Positions 1 to 11,726 of a stretch of DNA of 64,000 bases are shown here, in pieces. Under the pieces are notes generated by a model. That model made no database searches, had not been told where the DNA came from, and saw only the letters and a list, made by a program, of their open reading frames with translations. The position numbers and the translations under genes were made by a program. The first letter of the stretch is position 1; each line of letters opens with the position of its first letter. Source of the DNA: Culex pipiens pallens (Eukaryota; Arthropoda; Insecta; Diptera; Culicidae); the NCBI RefSeq assembly GCF_016801865.2, contig NC_068938.1:13860746-13924745 (forward strand). The letters are read 5' to 3'.

Positions 1-80
1 CCTAGTTTCGAGTAGGAATCTCGCAATCGAGAACGCCAAGGCAAAGCTGTAGAGCGAATAATTTGATTTAGATTTTTTGA
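1..80 (-). repeat. Truncated dispersed repeat, inverted partner of 5890-5965
   Basis: The sequence from the TTTCGAGTAGGAATC block to the AATAATTTGATTT block recurs in reverse complement at about 5890-5965, with only a few differences. Both copies lie in repeat-rich DNA. The element runs off the left edge, so its full extent is unknown and no coding capacity is visible. Confidence 0.6.
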
Positions 81-371
81 TGGTGGACAAATATGGTCAA
101 TTTTTACCGAGGATATTCCGGATTCCGTTAGGGTACCTCGGCCAACCTTTTTAGGTACTTGGTCAATATAAAAAAAACTTTTCGCCAGAACGATGTCGGA
201 AATGATAAAAAAAAACTTCAAGGAATCATTCTACACCCAAAGTTGAAGAACGAGAGGATAGTCCTCACGAAAAGAAACGCGAGGAAAGTACTATTTTGCG
301 AGAGTATAGTCCTCTCGCGTGTTCATTCGTTCATTGGAACAGTACATCCTATTAAGTGGCTTATATGGACA

Positions 372-475
372 CATGACCGCCACTTTATCACCGAACCACG
401 GTGGCCCATACGGCAAAGGCACGGTTCAATATGCCGAAGGTCTTGGGTTCGAGTCTCGGTATCGGTACTTTTTTT
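372..475 (+). repeat. tRNA-like SINE head
   Basis: A tRNA-like stretch has a weak A-box-like segment near 400-420 and a clear B-box (GGTTCGAGTCT) at about 445-455, followed by a T-run. There is no complete cloverleaf, so it reads as a SINE promoter region rather than a functional tRNA gene. Overlapping small ORFs here are incidental. Confidence 0.45.
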
Positions 476-631
476 TGATAGATGAACTTTTTATGAAGAT
501 GAACCCATAAGTAAAGTACTCTCGGTTATTTCGGGATTTATCCTCTCAGTTCGCACACAGTACCATTTTACTACCGAATCGTGCTCTTTATTCTCTCGTA
601 TACCGATGCCCAGTTCTGGGTGTAGTAGATC

Positions 632-896
632 ATACACCATCAAATCCCTTTGACACAAAATTTCCAAATTTCTTCACCTTTTCAGGCTACACATTATTGA
701 AAAACATGTCTTTTTACACAGGTTCAAAAATTGAAGGGGTCGTACCACCCCTCCGTTACGAGACATCAAAAAACGGACCTCGGATTCGTGATCAGGAACA
801 AAAGTCACCCCCAAAAGTTAGGACAGACTTTCATGCAAATCGAAGTGGGATCGGGGCAACTTTTCCCGATTTCGTGTGAGTTGGTATAGAATTACC
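632..896 (+). repeat. Solo right arm of the GGGTAATTC foldback family
   Basis: This matches the right arm of the large foldback elements at 24544-25894 and 28969-30319: the CCTTTGACACAAAATTT block, the CGTACCACCCCTCC block and the GTGTGAGTTGG...AATTACCC terminus. The left arm and loop are absent and it is more diverged, so it is an old truncated copy. The 60-codon ORF inside is repeat sequence. Confidence 0.75.
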
Positions 897-1002
897 CATG
901 GATGTTTTGAATGTGGTATATGATAACAAACAGTATAAATCAACAGAAAATTATGTAATGCATCATTTAATTAAGCAATTTAAATTCTCAAGTTTTTATA
1001 AT

Positions 1003-1476
1003 GCACCCAACTGGCAGTCGCATGATTGTGATGCATGGCGGCATGAAAGTATATCAGAATCTGCATGAAATCTGTCCTCATGCATTTTTTGCAATATAGG
1101 AGTATGACATTTTTGCCCGTTACCGACAATTATCGACATTACCGACGGCTTTTTGGTTGTATTTCACAAAAAAAAAACACTCAGTAGAACGAGGATTGAA
1201 CCACCAACTTCTAGATTATTGATCCGACACGCTGCCACCGCGCCATGGACGCTGGATGAAAAGAGAGTGGAAGAGCACCAACATATGCTTCTCTTTGGAG
1301 TGTTGCTCGGGGACGGGCCAGCATTATATGTGTTGGTGAGAACTGCAGATCGCTGAATTTTTTACAAGCGGGCAAAAATGATCTACGGGCTTGCTGCAAA
1401 AAATGTTATAAAATGTGACATTTTCTGCAGCAAATCCAATGTTGCAGATTTTGAGATATATTTTTCCTTTGGGTGT
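1003..1476 (+). repeat. SINE-like dispersed repeat, copy 1 (uninterrupted)
   Basis: The stretch from ACCCAACTGGCAGTCGCATG to CCTTTGGGTGT recurs at 6292-7012. It contains a tRNA-like block at about 1190-1245; on the minus strand a B-box-like GGTTCAATCC precedes GAACGAGG-type sequence. This copy still has the unbroken junction GATCTACGGG at 1380-1389, which is the empty site for the MITE found in the second copy. Confidence 0.8.
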
Positions 1477-2845
1477 GGTTGTAGAAGAATTTTCAGATAA
1501 TTAATTGTTCAATTGGATACGATAACCTAAAGCATACATCTTTCATCAAGAACTTTAGATTATTCAATAGAGCTAAAATAAAGAAAACATTTTTTTTAAA
1601 TAAAAAAAAACAAATCTAATTTGTTTTGGAGATAACGATGGCTTTAAATACATTTTTAACACCAAGGAGAATTCGTGAACTCTGAATGCGCAGTTCTTCA
1701 AAATACAACTGGCATGATTTTGATATGAACATTAAATCGACACTCATTCCAACATCAACCGCAAATCGCTGCCACCTGGACACTATTCAATCCCAGCCCC
1801 GTCAGCGACCGTTTTGGTCAGCAAAGTAATCGCCCAGTGTAAAGCAATATACATTGTTGCATTTGCTTCAAAATTACACACCTCAAGCGCAAGCTCAACC
1901 TTCGGGTAGGTCAATTATTGTCCGCAAAACCACCACCTGGCGCAATCAATCCACGTGTGCCCGGCCATTGTCGCCGACAACCGCAAAAGCACAAATCCCA
2001 GCCGCCAGCCACCAGCCACCATGTGCTGATTAATAGAACAACATTTTATTACAAAATTATAATAATCAATCGACGGTGTGCGGTGACCGGGCGCAAGGGT
2101 TCTACTCGGCGCGGATGAAGACCGCACATGATATGGCGCAGCATTCCGGACCACGGCCACGTGTCCCTCCACATCATGGTCGGGAGTTACACGGCGCCAC
2201 ATCACGATTTGCGTACGACCGACCACAAAGCACCAATAATCAGATAGGTAATCAACCGCAATTGTTGTTGGCGAAAGCGTCACATCTATACCCCGCGGGG
2301 AAGGAAGGAGAGGCCTTCGGAGGTTCACCTTCGCCACTCGGAGGCAGTGGAATCTCGATCAGTTGGTCGGTCGCCGGACTCGCTGCCTCATTTGAATTCT
2401 GGAATTTGGCCCCGACCACCGACGACGGTTTGCAGCGCTGGTTGGTTGGTGGAATGCTTAGTACCACCTTCCCATCACCCACTACACCTTAAAATCTGCA
2501 TAGTTAGTGCAGCAGTGGACGGGCATAGTGGACGACGACGCACATGACAGAATTACAAACGAAGGTAATCAACGCAATATTGCGCGTGAATTCCTTCTTG
2601 CCGTGTGCCACGTGGCACGCGGTAGTGGTTTGCAAGCTGGTGGTTGGTACTTTGTTTCCATGATTTTCCACACATTTACGTTATGGTTACAAAGTATGTT
2701 TTTTTTACAGAAATCAAAGTGATCAAAACTTGTATATTTAATCATCCTAAATGAGGAAAATTTAGTAACAAGATAAAACTTATGAAATTCCTGAGATCCT
2801 AAGTACTACTGGTATCGATTCCTATAAAAAATCAAGATTTTCGAA
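1477..2845. other. No convincing gene; GC-richer unique island at about 1720-2660
   Basis: The flanks are AT-rich. From about 1720 to 2660 the DNA is more complex and is not repeated in the window. Overlapping ORFs on both strands (up to 140 codons at complement 1915-2337) have low-complexity, mutually shadowing translations with no recognisable domain or splice context. It could be conserved non-coding DNA or part of a long intron. Confidence 0.4.
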
Positions 2846-3205
2846 AAAGTGTCCACGTGGTTTATGCATGGCCCCTAGGCAAGCCTGCCCAACCTTTCTG
2901 GCTCAATTTTCGCATTTATGATCGTCATTTTTAACTGCCCGTTTTTCACGGTTTATTTGATAAAATCGGTTCTCCGATAACCAATGAACATAACGTTGAC
3001 AAAAGTTTAGAAAAATATTCTTGCCAGTCGTTATGATGTACGTTTTAAGTGAAAAAAAAGTTATATTTGCTGGTCATCTGAGAACCGATACCATCAAATA
3101 AACCATGAAAAAATTCGCAATTTTGATTTTGACGATCAAAGATGTTAAAATTGAACCAGGTTGAGCAAGCCTGCCTTGGAACCATGCATAAACCACGTGG
3201 ACTTA
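2846..3205. mobile_element. MITE-like inverted-repeat element
   Basis: The left arm begins GTCCACGTGGTTTATGCATG at 2851 and continues through a GCAAGCCTGCC block. Its reverse complement forms the right arm ending at about 3200. The arms are roughly 130 bp and imperfect, with a 60-80 bp centre. There is no coding capacity, and the target duplication is not clear. Confidence 0.75.
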
Positions 3206-3251
3206 TTTTGGAAAAAATTGCTACCCTAATCAATTTATTCACCTTTATTCA

Positions 3252-3374
3252 CACGAAAAAAAAAGAGTTCCCAAAATCGTGAACAAGCGTTCATGAAAAT
3301 GGGAACCACTTTGTTCGAGGTTCCCATTTTCATGAACGCTTGTTCACGATTTTGGGAACTCTTTTTTCTCCGTG
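3252..3374. mobile_element. Short foldback element (CACGGAG...GAGTTCCC family), copy 1
   Basis: This is an almost perfect palindrome. The arm from GAGTTCCCAAAATCGTG to AAAATGGGAACC is mirrored after a loop of about 12 nt. Termini read CACGaaaaa/ttttCTCCGTG. The same arms enclose a longer interior at 53989-54172, so this is a family rather than a chance hairpin. Confidence 0.85.
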
Positions 3375-3805
3375 CATGATATTTTTCATAAGATTGCATT
3401 TTTGACATTTATTTGTTATCTTAACAAGGATGTTTTTTGATTGAGAGTTAAATTACGTGCTAATACGTAAATTATTCTCATCTATACCTACAACTATGCC
3501 AAAGTCACCAAATCGATATAAATATTCGTTGGAAAGATACTCATTCTAGAATATTTCGATAAAAAAAGTTGAATGAACATTGGACATCTGTCAAAATTTG
3601 TATGAAGCAAATACGCTTTTTGATCAAAAATACTTAAAAAATTATTTGGAGAAATTCAATTTATTCAGCATGTCTTTTTAGGCCATTGCAATTATTTTCT
3701 GAAGTTTATTTCCCTCTACTTTGACAAACAAATTTAAAAAATATGAAAATTTAAATTAAAAGCCATGGTTTTAACATTTGATTTAAAAGGGTGTTTTAAA
3801 ATGCA

Positions 3806-4396
3806 TTTTAGATTTGCCCAGTTGTTTTGCAATCATTAGTTTTTAAAATATCCAATTTAATAAAGATTTTTTTTCAGCGAGAAAAAAACTTGTTGCGGTG
3901 CTGTACATTGTAATTCCACAAAAATTGAAAATATTTTTTGATGGATCCCAGACATGTCATATATGATTTTAAACGCAGAAAAATGCATTTCAAATTGTTT
4001 TCAGCTGGTTAGACTTCTTTCCATTAAAACTCTAAAGATTTGAAAAAAAAATTGCTTTGAAAAATATTTGCAGAGGCCTTAGTTCAGAAAAAACAATTTT
4101 TTTTTTTTTAGATTTGCCCAGTTGTTTTGCAATCATTAGTTTTTAAAATATCCAATTTAATAAAGATTTTTTTTCAGCGAGAAAAAAACTTGTTGCGGTG
4201 CTGTACATTGTAATTCCACAAAAATTGAAAATATTTTTTGATGGATCCCAGACTTGTCATATATGATTTTAAACGCAGAAAAATGCATTTCAAATTGTTT
4301 TCAGCTGGTTAGACTTCTTTCCATTAAAACTCTAAAGATTTGAAAAAAAAATTGCTTTGAAAAATATTTGCAGAGGCCTTAGTTCAGAAAAAAATT
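3806..4396 (+). repeat. Tandem duplication, unit 300 bp
   Basis: The segment starting GATTTGCCCAGTTG at 3811 recurs at 4111. The two copies agree almost base for base through the TTAGTTCAGAAAAAA end, with one clear substitution (GACATGTC versus GACTTGTC). The very high identity suggests a recent duplication, or an assembly duplicate. Confidence 0.9.
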
Positions 4397-4544
4397 TCTA
4401 CGCAAATGTGTTTCAAATTTCATGTTTCCGTTCAAATTGAACTGCAAAAATCAAAGGGCAAAAAGTATTGTTATAATCAACTGAAAAATTCATAAAGAAC
4501 CTTCGTCAAATAATATTTAATGCATTTTTTTTAGATCTTTTGGC

Positions 4545-4867
4545 AATTTCTATATGACAAACTTGATTGTTAAGTCTCGTAAATATTTTTACCGGAAAGC
4601 TCGTTCAATTTCCCATAAGATTGACTTTGACCATTTTTCGAAATAACTCGATTTTTATGATTTAAGCTAATCTGCTATCCAGGTTACTGCCATCCTCTGA
4701 ACTACACAGAAAAAGAATATACTGTTTTCAGTTATGAGTAATGCTTATATCTGTGAGCCCATACTTCCAATTAAAATGTGGTCAGAGACAATTTTATTGG
4801 AAATTGGACGAGCTTTCCGGTAAAAATATTTTCGAGACTTAATAATCAACTCTGTCATATTGAAATT
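4545..4867. repeat. Foldback repeat
   Basis: The segment at about 4545-4625 (GACAAACTTGATTGTTAAG, then TTTACCGGAAAGCTCG) reappears in reverse complement at about 4790-4867. The stem is imperfect and about 75 bp, around a 165-bp centre. It probably belongs to the surrounding non-coding element. Confidence 0.65.
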
Positions 4868-5966
4868 GCCAAAAACCATCAAAAACCTATTTTTTCAACA
4901 TTTTTATTTTTAAAACCGCTGTAACTTAACAAGGATTGGACTGAGGACAGTGATCAATATGGAGCCTTTTATGTAAAATTGTCTGGAAAATCAATTCCCG
5001 TATTCAGTTTTTCAAAATTTTGACGTTTAAATAAACTTTTCAAAAAAAAAACAATTTCAGCAAATGATTTTTATTTTTTTTAGGTGAGTTGCTCCATCCT
5101 GAACTTTTCTTGAGTCTCTTTGTAACATCTTAGGCTATCTTCACAAAGATTTTGAACGAAAAAAAGGTGGGCTCCCCCTCAAATTTGACTTTTAAACTTT
5201 AAAATCTCATAAAAGTGGCGTGTTTTTTCATGCAGTGTATTTTTCCGGAAACATTTAAATTCCGAATTACAAAAAATATTTAAAGCACTTAGGCCGTTGC
5301 AAATATTTTTCAAAGTTTATGTCCCCCCCCCCACCTCTCTTCAAAATTGGTCATTTTTCGCAAAAAATAAATTTTTTGTCAATACTTAGATATTTTGGAA
5401 ACTATGGCAAAACAACTGGACAGGTGGGTTTTTCATTAAAATGTTGAAACCATGGCTCGTAATTTCAATTTTTATACATTTTTATTTTTTTTTCCAACCC
5501 CGCCCCCCCCCCCCCCCCCCCGACTTTGGTCATAGTCGAGGGACATAAACTTCAAAAAATATTTGCAACGGCCTTACGCCCTTCTCAAATGTCATTATCG
5601 AGTGAAACTGGCTCCATATACACAAAAATGTAAGTGTAGGATAACATGTCTACAAATCGGTGAGGGTCGAGAAAAAAGTACCTGAAAAATTTCATGTTTT
5701 GGGCTGGAATTGCTCGTATAATAAATATATTTGATAGTCAAAGTTTTACACCTGAGTTTCAATAGCACCTAAAAATAATTATTATAGTCGTTTCCAAACA
5801 TGCTTCATTGCACGTTTATTTTGAATTAATTGGCCCATTTTGCATAGGAGGTATACTATGAAAAATATTTGCAACGGCCTCATTGATTTCAAAAATCAAA
5901 TTATTCGCTCTACAGCATTGCCTTGGCGTTCTCGATTGCGAGATTCCTACTCGAAACTAAGTGTCC

Positions 5967-6295
5967 GAAGGCTTGATTTGTTGAGGCAATTGCAAACCTC
6001 TTTTTACACCTTAGCTTCCATCCACCCCGGGATTCGAACTGACGACCTTTGGATTGTTGGTCCAACTGCCTACCAGCGACTCCACCAGGACAGGGCCCAG
6101 GGAGACGACTCCTACACCTACACTGAGCTAACGACCTAACCTTTTTTTAGGTTAGTCCGGGGCCAACATTTACTTCCCGTCCGACGGAAGGCGTGATCAG
6201 ACAAATCTCGTCTCAAAATTTGCCACCGGGACCTTCTGAGATCGAACCCAGGCCGACTGGGTGAGAGGCAATCACGCTTACCCCTACACTACACC
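5967..6295 (-). mobile_element. tRNA-derived SINE with two tRNA-like modules
   Basis: On the minus strand two pol III-like units are visible. The outer one (about 6235-6295) has an A-box-like TAGTGTAGGGGTAAGCG and a B-box GGTTCGATCT. The inner one (about 6020-6090) has AGTTCGAATCC. Neither half is a complete tRNA. The double-module structure and the setting among repeats support a SINE, possibly a composite. Confidence 0.65.
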
Positions 6296-7012
6296 CAACT
6301 GGCAGTCGCATGATTGTGATGCATGGCGGCATGAAAGTATATCAGAATCTGCATGAAATCTGTCCTCATGCATTTTTTGCAATATAGGAGTATGACATTT
6401 TTGCCCGTTACCGACAATTATCGACATTACCGACGGCTTTTTGATTGTATTTCACAAAAAAAAAACACTTAGCAGAACGAGGATTGAACCATCAACTTCT
6501 TGGTTATTGATCCGACACGCTACCACCGCGCCATGGACGCTTGATGAAAAGTGAGTGAAAGAGCACCAAGATATGCTTCTCTTTGGAGTGATATGCTCGG
6601 GACGGGCCAGCTTTATATGTGTTGGTGAGAACTGCAGATCGCTGAAATTTTTACACGCGGGCAAAAATGATCTAGGGGAAATTCTCGTATCTTTGGCAGG
6701 TTAAGCTCTCGCTCCTAACTCCATCCAATTTGCTGATTTTCACTATTTAAACAACTAATTTTGCAAAACTTTTGGTAGAAACTTGCTTGCTCACTTCTTA
6801 TTGAGCTATTTATCACTCGATTTCAGTTGAAAACGCTTTTATTTAGCTTTAATTGCATGTCAAAGTGCTGACCTGCCAACATTAGAGGCACGCTGGAATT
6901 AGATGCTGTTCCCCTACGGGCTTGCTGCAAAAAATGTTATAAAATATGACATTTTCTGCAGCAAATCCAATGTTGCAGATTTTGAGATATATTTTTCCTT
7001 TGGGTGTACGGT
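6292..7012 (+). repeat. SINE-like dispersed repeat, copy 2 (interrupted by a MITE)
   Basis: This is the second copy of the repeat at 1003-1476, nearly identical on both sides of a 239-bp insertion (6675-6913). It begins exactly where the two-module SINE ends. The tRNA-like block with GGATTGAACC is at about 6480-6535. Confidence 0.85.
6675..6913. mobile_element. 239-bp MITE with GGGG/CCC ends
   Basis: Comparing the empty site at 1380-1389 with this filled site gives the boundaries: GAT-CTA, then GGGGAAATTC...GCTGTTCCC, then CTA-CGGG. The implied target duplication is CTA (3 bp; TA cannot be excluded). A relative lies at 25903-26096. There is no coding capacity. Confidence 0.85.
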
Positions 7013-8290
7013 CCCGACATTGATTTATTTATGTCAAAATGAAATTTGTTCGCAAACATTTTGTTCAAATCAATCAAATTGTTTTCAAAGAGATTAGAAT
7101 TTTTGTATTTAAAAAAATAATTGCTGTTGTTTATTGGATTCTGATTACATCGAAATTTAAAATACATTGTTTTTTTTAATAAAACATTCTTTGAAAAAAT
7201 AACAAAAAAAAATGGGACCCATAGAAAAAAATCAAAATAGCTGTTACAACAACATATAATAAATTGATTTGCCCCAGTTTTATGAAAGATATTAAAAAAT
7301 ATGGGTTTAATTGATGCAAAATCTTAAATGTGTCATTGAATATAAACAAGAACATAGTAGTATTTTAAATAACCCCTATTATAATGATTATTACAAACCT
7401 GAAAAATAAATGCAACTGCCTTGAAAAGATCGAAACAGTAAAAAAAAGTTGTATCAATTCTGTTTCATCTGGAAATATTCAAGCAACTCCAAACAAATGA
7501 TTAGTTAGGAAAATCTAGCTTTTAAATGTTGGAATTGTCTTATTTTTTTCTAGTCCATTTTTGTATGTAAACATCGTCATCAAAATAAATACAGACCAAT
7601 TCCGTAACATGACATTTCCATCAGCAGCTAAAATTTTACGACTCTTAACTTAACTTTATGAAAGATACTTACCGCTTCACTTCCAACCCACTTCATAAAG
7701 ATGATCGGTATAGCCAAAGAGGAAAATTAAATTCACATATTTTCCACCTATAAATACCACACACTAGCAATGTTTAATTCCAAAGCTAATCACACTCACT
7801 CATAACTCTTGAATTATTAACACCTTAAGCCATCGCACCGCACCGTGCTGCTGTTATCACTAATGCATCACGTCGTAAATCGCAACATCTTTAAACCATC
7901 ATTTTTAACATCTCACCCCAAGTCTAAGTCTCCACAAGACGCTTTCGAAGCGAGCGAAACCGTTTTGCACCTGTTGAAATTCAATGGTTCAAGCTGGGGA
8001 GACGGATCGTGTCTGCACTATTAATTTTTCTCTCGAAAATGAATTTTGATGGTGGCTTTCATCAACTTTAGTCAAGGGGACGAGTTTTGAAATTGTTGTC
8101 CAAACTAAGGGTCGAGAACCGGTTTGAAGCTCGCGTCGAGTGGAACTAAATCGTAGATCGTTGGGCGTAACTATCGTTTATCAGCTGAGAGTGCAAGGAA
8201 AGTTAGTGTTTATTTTTTGTGTGATATTTCTTGAGTACAAACTATAAATTGCTATAGTTGGTGCTTGTTAATTGCTTGAGATCTATGTAC
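7013..8290. other. No gene seen
   Basis: The stretch 7013-7700 is AT-rich low-complexity sequence. From 7700 to 8290 it is more complex, with several CGAAGCGAGCGAAACC / GAAGCTCGCG strings like those of the island at 9.0-9.6 kb. No splice-supported ORF or RNA gene was recognised. Confidence 0.35.
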
Positions 8291-8343
8291 TTTTTCTAGT
8301 TAGTTGCAAAATCTAGAGTGATATTTCTCCAGAAGACCTATTC

Positions 8344-8787
8344 ATGCCATTTGACCAACCCCTTAGGCAGTACATAGGCAACGTAAGGACTCCGAATTCC
8401 GACGACGACGCAGCTGAAAAGTTCAAGAAAGAGATCACCTGGATCTCCCATCGGGGCCCCACCACGTGCGGTTGCTTCCCACTCGCAACCGAGACTGAAC
8501 CGGAGAATCGACAAAACCAAAACAAAACTCGGCAAATTCCAGCACAGCATTCGCAGCAGTACATAAGACAAGGCCACGCCGTTGGACATGCGCACTGGCG
8601 CCGGCCAAAAGCTCTGGCCATAGTCGTTTTCGAAAGCTGCCCCGGTGGGGGGAGCGAGATGACTCTACTGGCGGATCCAACGTGGTTCGAAAGCATGGCC
8701 AATCATCAGCAACAAGTTTCCGTGAGCACGGAGAGAAATTATGCCGACAAATTTTCAATTTCTGTTGAAAATTGTTTTAAAAACTGA
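8344..8787 (+). CDS. Candidate ORF of 147 codons, unrecognised
   Basis: A single open frame runs from ATG at 8344 to TGA at 8785-8787 and is followed 23 bp later by an AATAAA (8811-8816). The translation is hydrophilic, with no signal peptide, membrane segment or domain I recognise. It is Gln/Asn-rich in the middle (around residues 55-75) and near the C-terminus. The complementary strand is also open for 107-129 codons, which is typical of chance ORFs in GC-richer DNA. No TATA box or initiator was identified. It could be a terminal exon of a longer gene, a lineage-specific gene, or nothing. Confidence 0.2.
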   Translation: MPFDQPLRQYIGNVRTPNSDDDAAEKFKKEITWISHRGPTTCGCFPLATETEPENRQNQNKTRQIPAQHSQQYIRQGHAVGHAHWRRPKALAIVVFESCPGGGSEMTLLADPTWFESMANHQQQVSVSTERNYADKFSISVENCFKN

Positions 8788-8989
8788 TTTGTATCTTAAC
8801 TCAACATAATAATAAAAAACATAAGTTTAACTATGAAAACAAGTGCAAAATACAAATGAATTCTTTAATGAAATTATACTCGAATATTCTAGAACTCTCC
8901 ATTTTAATCATTTTTTTAACTAGCAAAGCTCGATACATAACAATCTAAGTCAATTTCAAACAACCAACTCAAAACCCACCTCAACTAAG

Positions 8990-9620
8990 CCGCCGCAAAT
9001 TTTGAGGGGTGGAGCAATCAACCCCCTCTCAAACAGCTTCTCATAACGTACTTCACATGCAGCAACCCCCCCTTTCTGAACCCGAAAGCATATGTGAGAG
9101 CTTTCGCTCGGTGCATTCCACGAAAAAAGCTCTCCCCTCACTTCACATAAGCTCGCATGTATGCAAATCGGTATGTAAACATCAATCTCGTGCCAAACCA
9201 CGTTGAAAGTCACATGTTTCCCCAACTCAGAAGAGTCGTCCCGCTCTCTCCAACTCTCAGCAACCATAGTGGTCTCGCTCCCCCCAGTAAAGCTCGCATT
9301 GTCTCACTCTCGCGCGCGAAAGCTCTCTTTTGTTGGCGAAAGCTCCCACCAAAACGACACGCAACAAGTGGTGGGCGCGGTATCTTTGCGGGTCAACAAC
9401 GCAAAAAAAATCGTTCGGAAAAGCCGGAAAAATGCTCTGTTTTTGGACTGTCTTGAGAAAAAATTCTGCGAAATTCCACACATAGAAAATGGAATCAAAT
9501 GGACCGAAAAGACTCAGCTCAAATATATAGCAACGAGGGAAAAAAGGGGCGGATGCAGTTGGATGCTGGAGCAAGAGCAACACTCTTCTGGCGAAGATGG
9601 ATGGGGAGCATGAATTATTT
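8990..9620. promoter_or_regulatory. Candidate regulatory island rich in CTCTC/GAGAG and CGAAAGCTC words
   Basis: This GC-richer, unique stretch repeats short words: GAGAGCTTTCGC at about 9096, AAGCTCTCCCC at about 9128, AAGCTCGCA near 9147 and 9289, GCGCGCGAAAGCTCTC near 9311 and GCGAAAGCTCCC near 9338. CTCTC/GAGAG runs are typical GAGA-factor sites in flies. No adjacent transcription unit is established, so the regulatory role is inference. Short overlapping ORFs here are in opposing frames and unconvincing. Confidence 0.35.
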
Positions 9621-9639
9621 ATGATTTTTGCTTATGCCT

Positions 9640-11720
9640 CTTGATTGGGGAAAGGAGCAGCGAATAAGGAATAAATGTGTTTTCTTTCGGGCTGAAATAA
9701 CAGTGCTTTATGTACTGGAAGCGTGTTTTGATGGTGGATTGAGAAAGCAAAAGATTTGAATACTGTGTGAAACATGAAAATTGATTCCCGAAATTTAAAA
9801 AAAAATATCAAATATTGAACTTGTTGTCCCACAAGCTTTTGATCAGGCACTTGAACGGTTAAAATTTAACCAGAATTGCAGGAGTTAAATATCAATTACT
9901 CAGACAAAACTAGCAGAAATGCCTTACAAACAAAAACAAACAGTTACATTTTTTAATTTTGAATCATTCACGCAAATAATCAAATTTCGTCAAAATTAAA
10001 CAGGATTCAGAAAAAAATCTGAAATATTTTTAGAAGGTGATTTCAAAGACAAAAAATACCCTTCATTTAATTTTGAATGAAACAAAGCTTGATTATTTTA
10101 AGTTCTTTTGAAACTATACCTTTCAAATAAAATAGCAGTAAAATTTGTATAACAGCGAATGAAAATATTATTAAATTTATTTAGTTTCTAATAAAACCTG
10201 AAAAATCATAACAATTCTTCGAATGGTTCATATCATGCTTTTCAATTGAAAACTAAGAAAATTTACTTAAATAGCAATATTTTTTTTATTTGAGACATTA
10301 ATAAATTTCACGCCGTCCACGAAATGGTCAAAAATCACTAATCCTATATTAGTAATTAAACCAGGGTATTCACTCCCTTAATTCTACAGTAGTTCATGAG
10401 ATTATTTTTATTCCTATTTGAGTTTGATAAATTATTTTGAGAAAAATACTAACAGTTTCACACAAACATAAAATTTTACGGGATTTCACTGAAAAAAGCC
10501 GATATTCCGGATTTCACGCTGTCCGCGAAATCATGAAATTTAACTAACCCTACTCATAGTTTTTGCAAATTACTGTTAAAAGTTGATTTTTTTGAAACTT
10601 TAATATCTTTCTGCAACAGCCTTTTTCGCCCATATTCGTTTTGGTCAAATGTTAGGGAATTTCATAGGCCTACGGTACTAACTTTTTGGCCAATCGCAGC
10701 TTTTCTCATAGTTTTACCATTTTTCTAAAATAAACATTTTACAACGTTAACTTTAGCCCTGTAGGCCAACAAGAGAGCACTTTTGGTCCAACAACATTTG
10801 AACGTTTTTTCGTTCTAAACTATTATTTAGCAGTAAAGGAATATTAACAGATTCAAGGAAAACTGAGCTGAACTGAATATGAACAGTGGACGATCCTTAA
10901 CATTATAAAAAAATGCCAGAGTTTTATTTACCTAAATATTATTTAATTTTTGCTGTCTTTTCAAAACTTTAAAAAAGTATAAATTTGGAAATAACCTTGA
11001 AGGAAAGAAGTTTACATATTTTTAATTTCTGGGCTGTGCAAGTTTTTCAATGAAAAATTTAAGCTCCCCAACTAAGTGGTCGTGTCATCAATTAAAAATG
11101 TTGGGATTTCCATACAAATTTGATTTCACACTTTCTGAAATCACAAATCAAAGAAGCATTGAGAGAATCGAACTTAAAAATTTGCTTTATTTATGTTTTC
11201 TGTGTATGGAATTCAACTCTTATTTTGTCGCTGATTGGATTTTCAATTTTTTGCCTCAATATTTGTAAGTAAAATTCCCGGGAATTGGGAGGCTCAAAAA
11301 TGGGGAAATTTTCTCGTTCTTGGGAATTCCACCCCTGACACCCTCTAAACCAGAACGTTTTTTTTTTGGAGGCAGATGGAATTTGACCCAGAACCATTCG
11401 CTTACGAAGCGAACGAAGTAACTATTCAACCACGAAACACAAGTGACACTACAAGTGTAATAATCAGACGATTTTTCTGTAACAGCCGAGAGAATAGTTC
11501 TACCAAAATTTATTGGAAGCTTTTTTTTAAATTAAATAAATTGGCGCTTACACAGCCAAATGAAAAATGTACATTTATTGAGAACTAATGCTAAATTCGA
11601 AAGAATAATTTATTTTTTCACCTTACAAATTATTGGACAGATGAAATCTCTGATTCGAAGTCATCAAGCAACAAATCAATAAATTTTTTAAAAATTAAAA
11701 AAAAAATTACACATGTATAT
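9640..11720. other. AT-rich region without a gene
   Basis: Mostly low-complexity AT sequence. Two similar motifs, TTCACGCCGTCCACGAAAT (about 10308) and TTTCACGCTGTCCGCGAAAT (about 10511), form an imperfect direct repeat. No open frame has splice or promoter support. Confidence 0.4.
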
Positions 11721-11726
11721 ATAATA

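Larger units (their letters stand above)
3375..5889. other. AT-rich repeat-derived DNA, no gene
   Basis: The region carries pieces of a dispersed family marked by GTTGTTTTGCAATCATTAG, TTGCAACGGCCTTA-like and 'tttatgtcccccccc' strings, also seen at about 53300-53700 and 62660-63080. Homopolymer C runs occur at about 5322-5333 and 5500-5521. No supported coding region was found. Confidence 0.6.
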
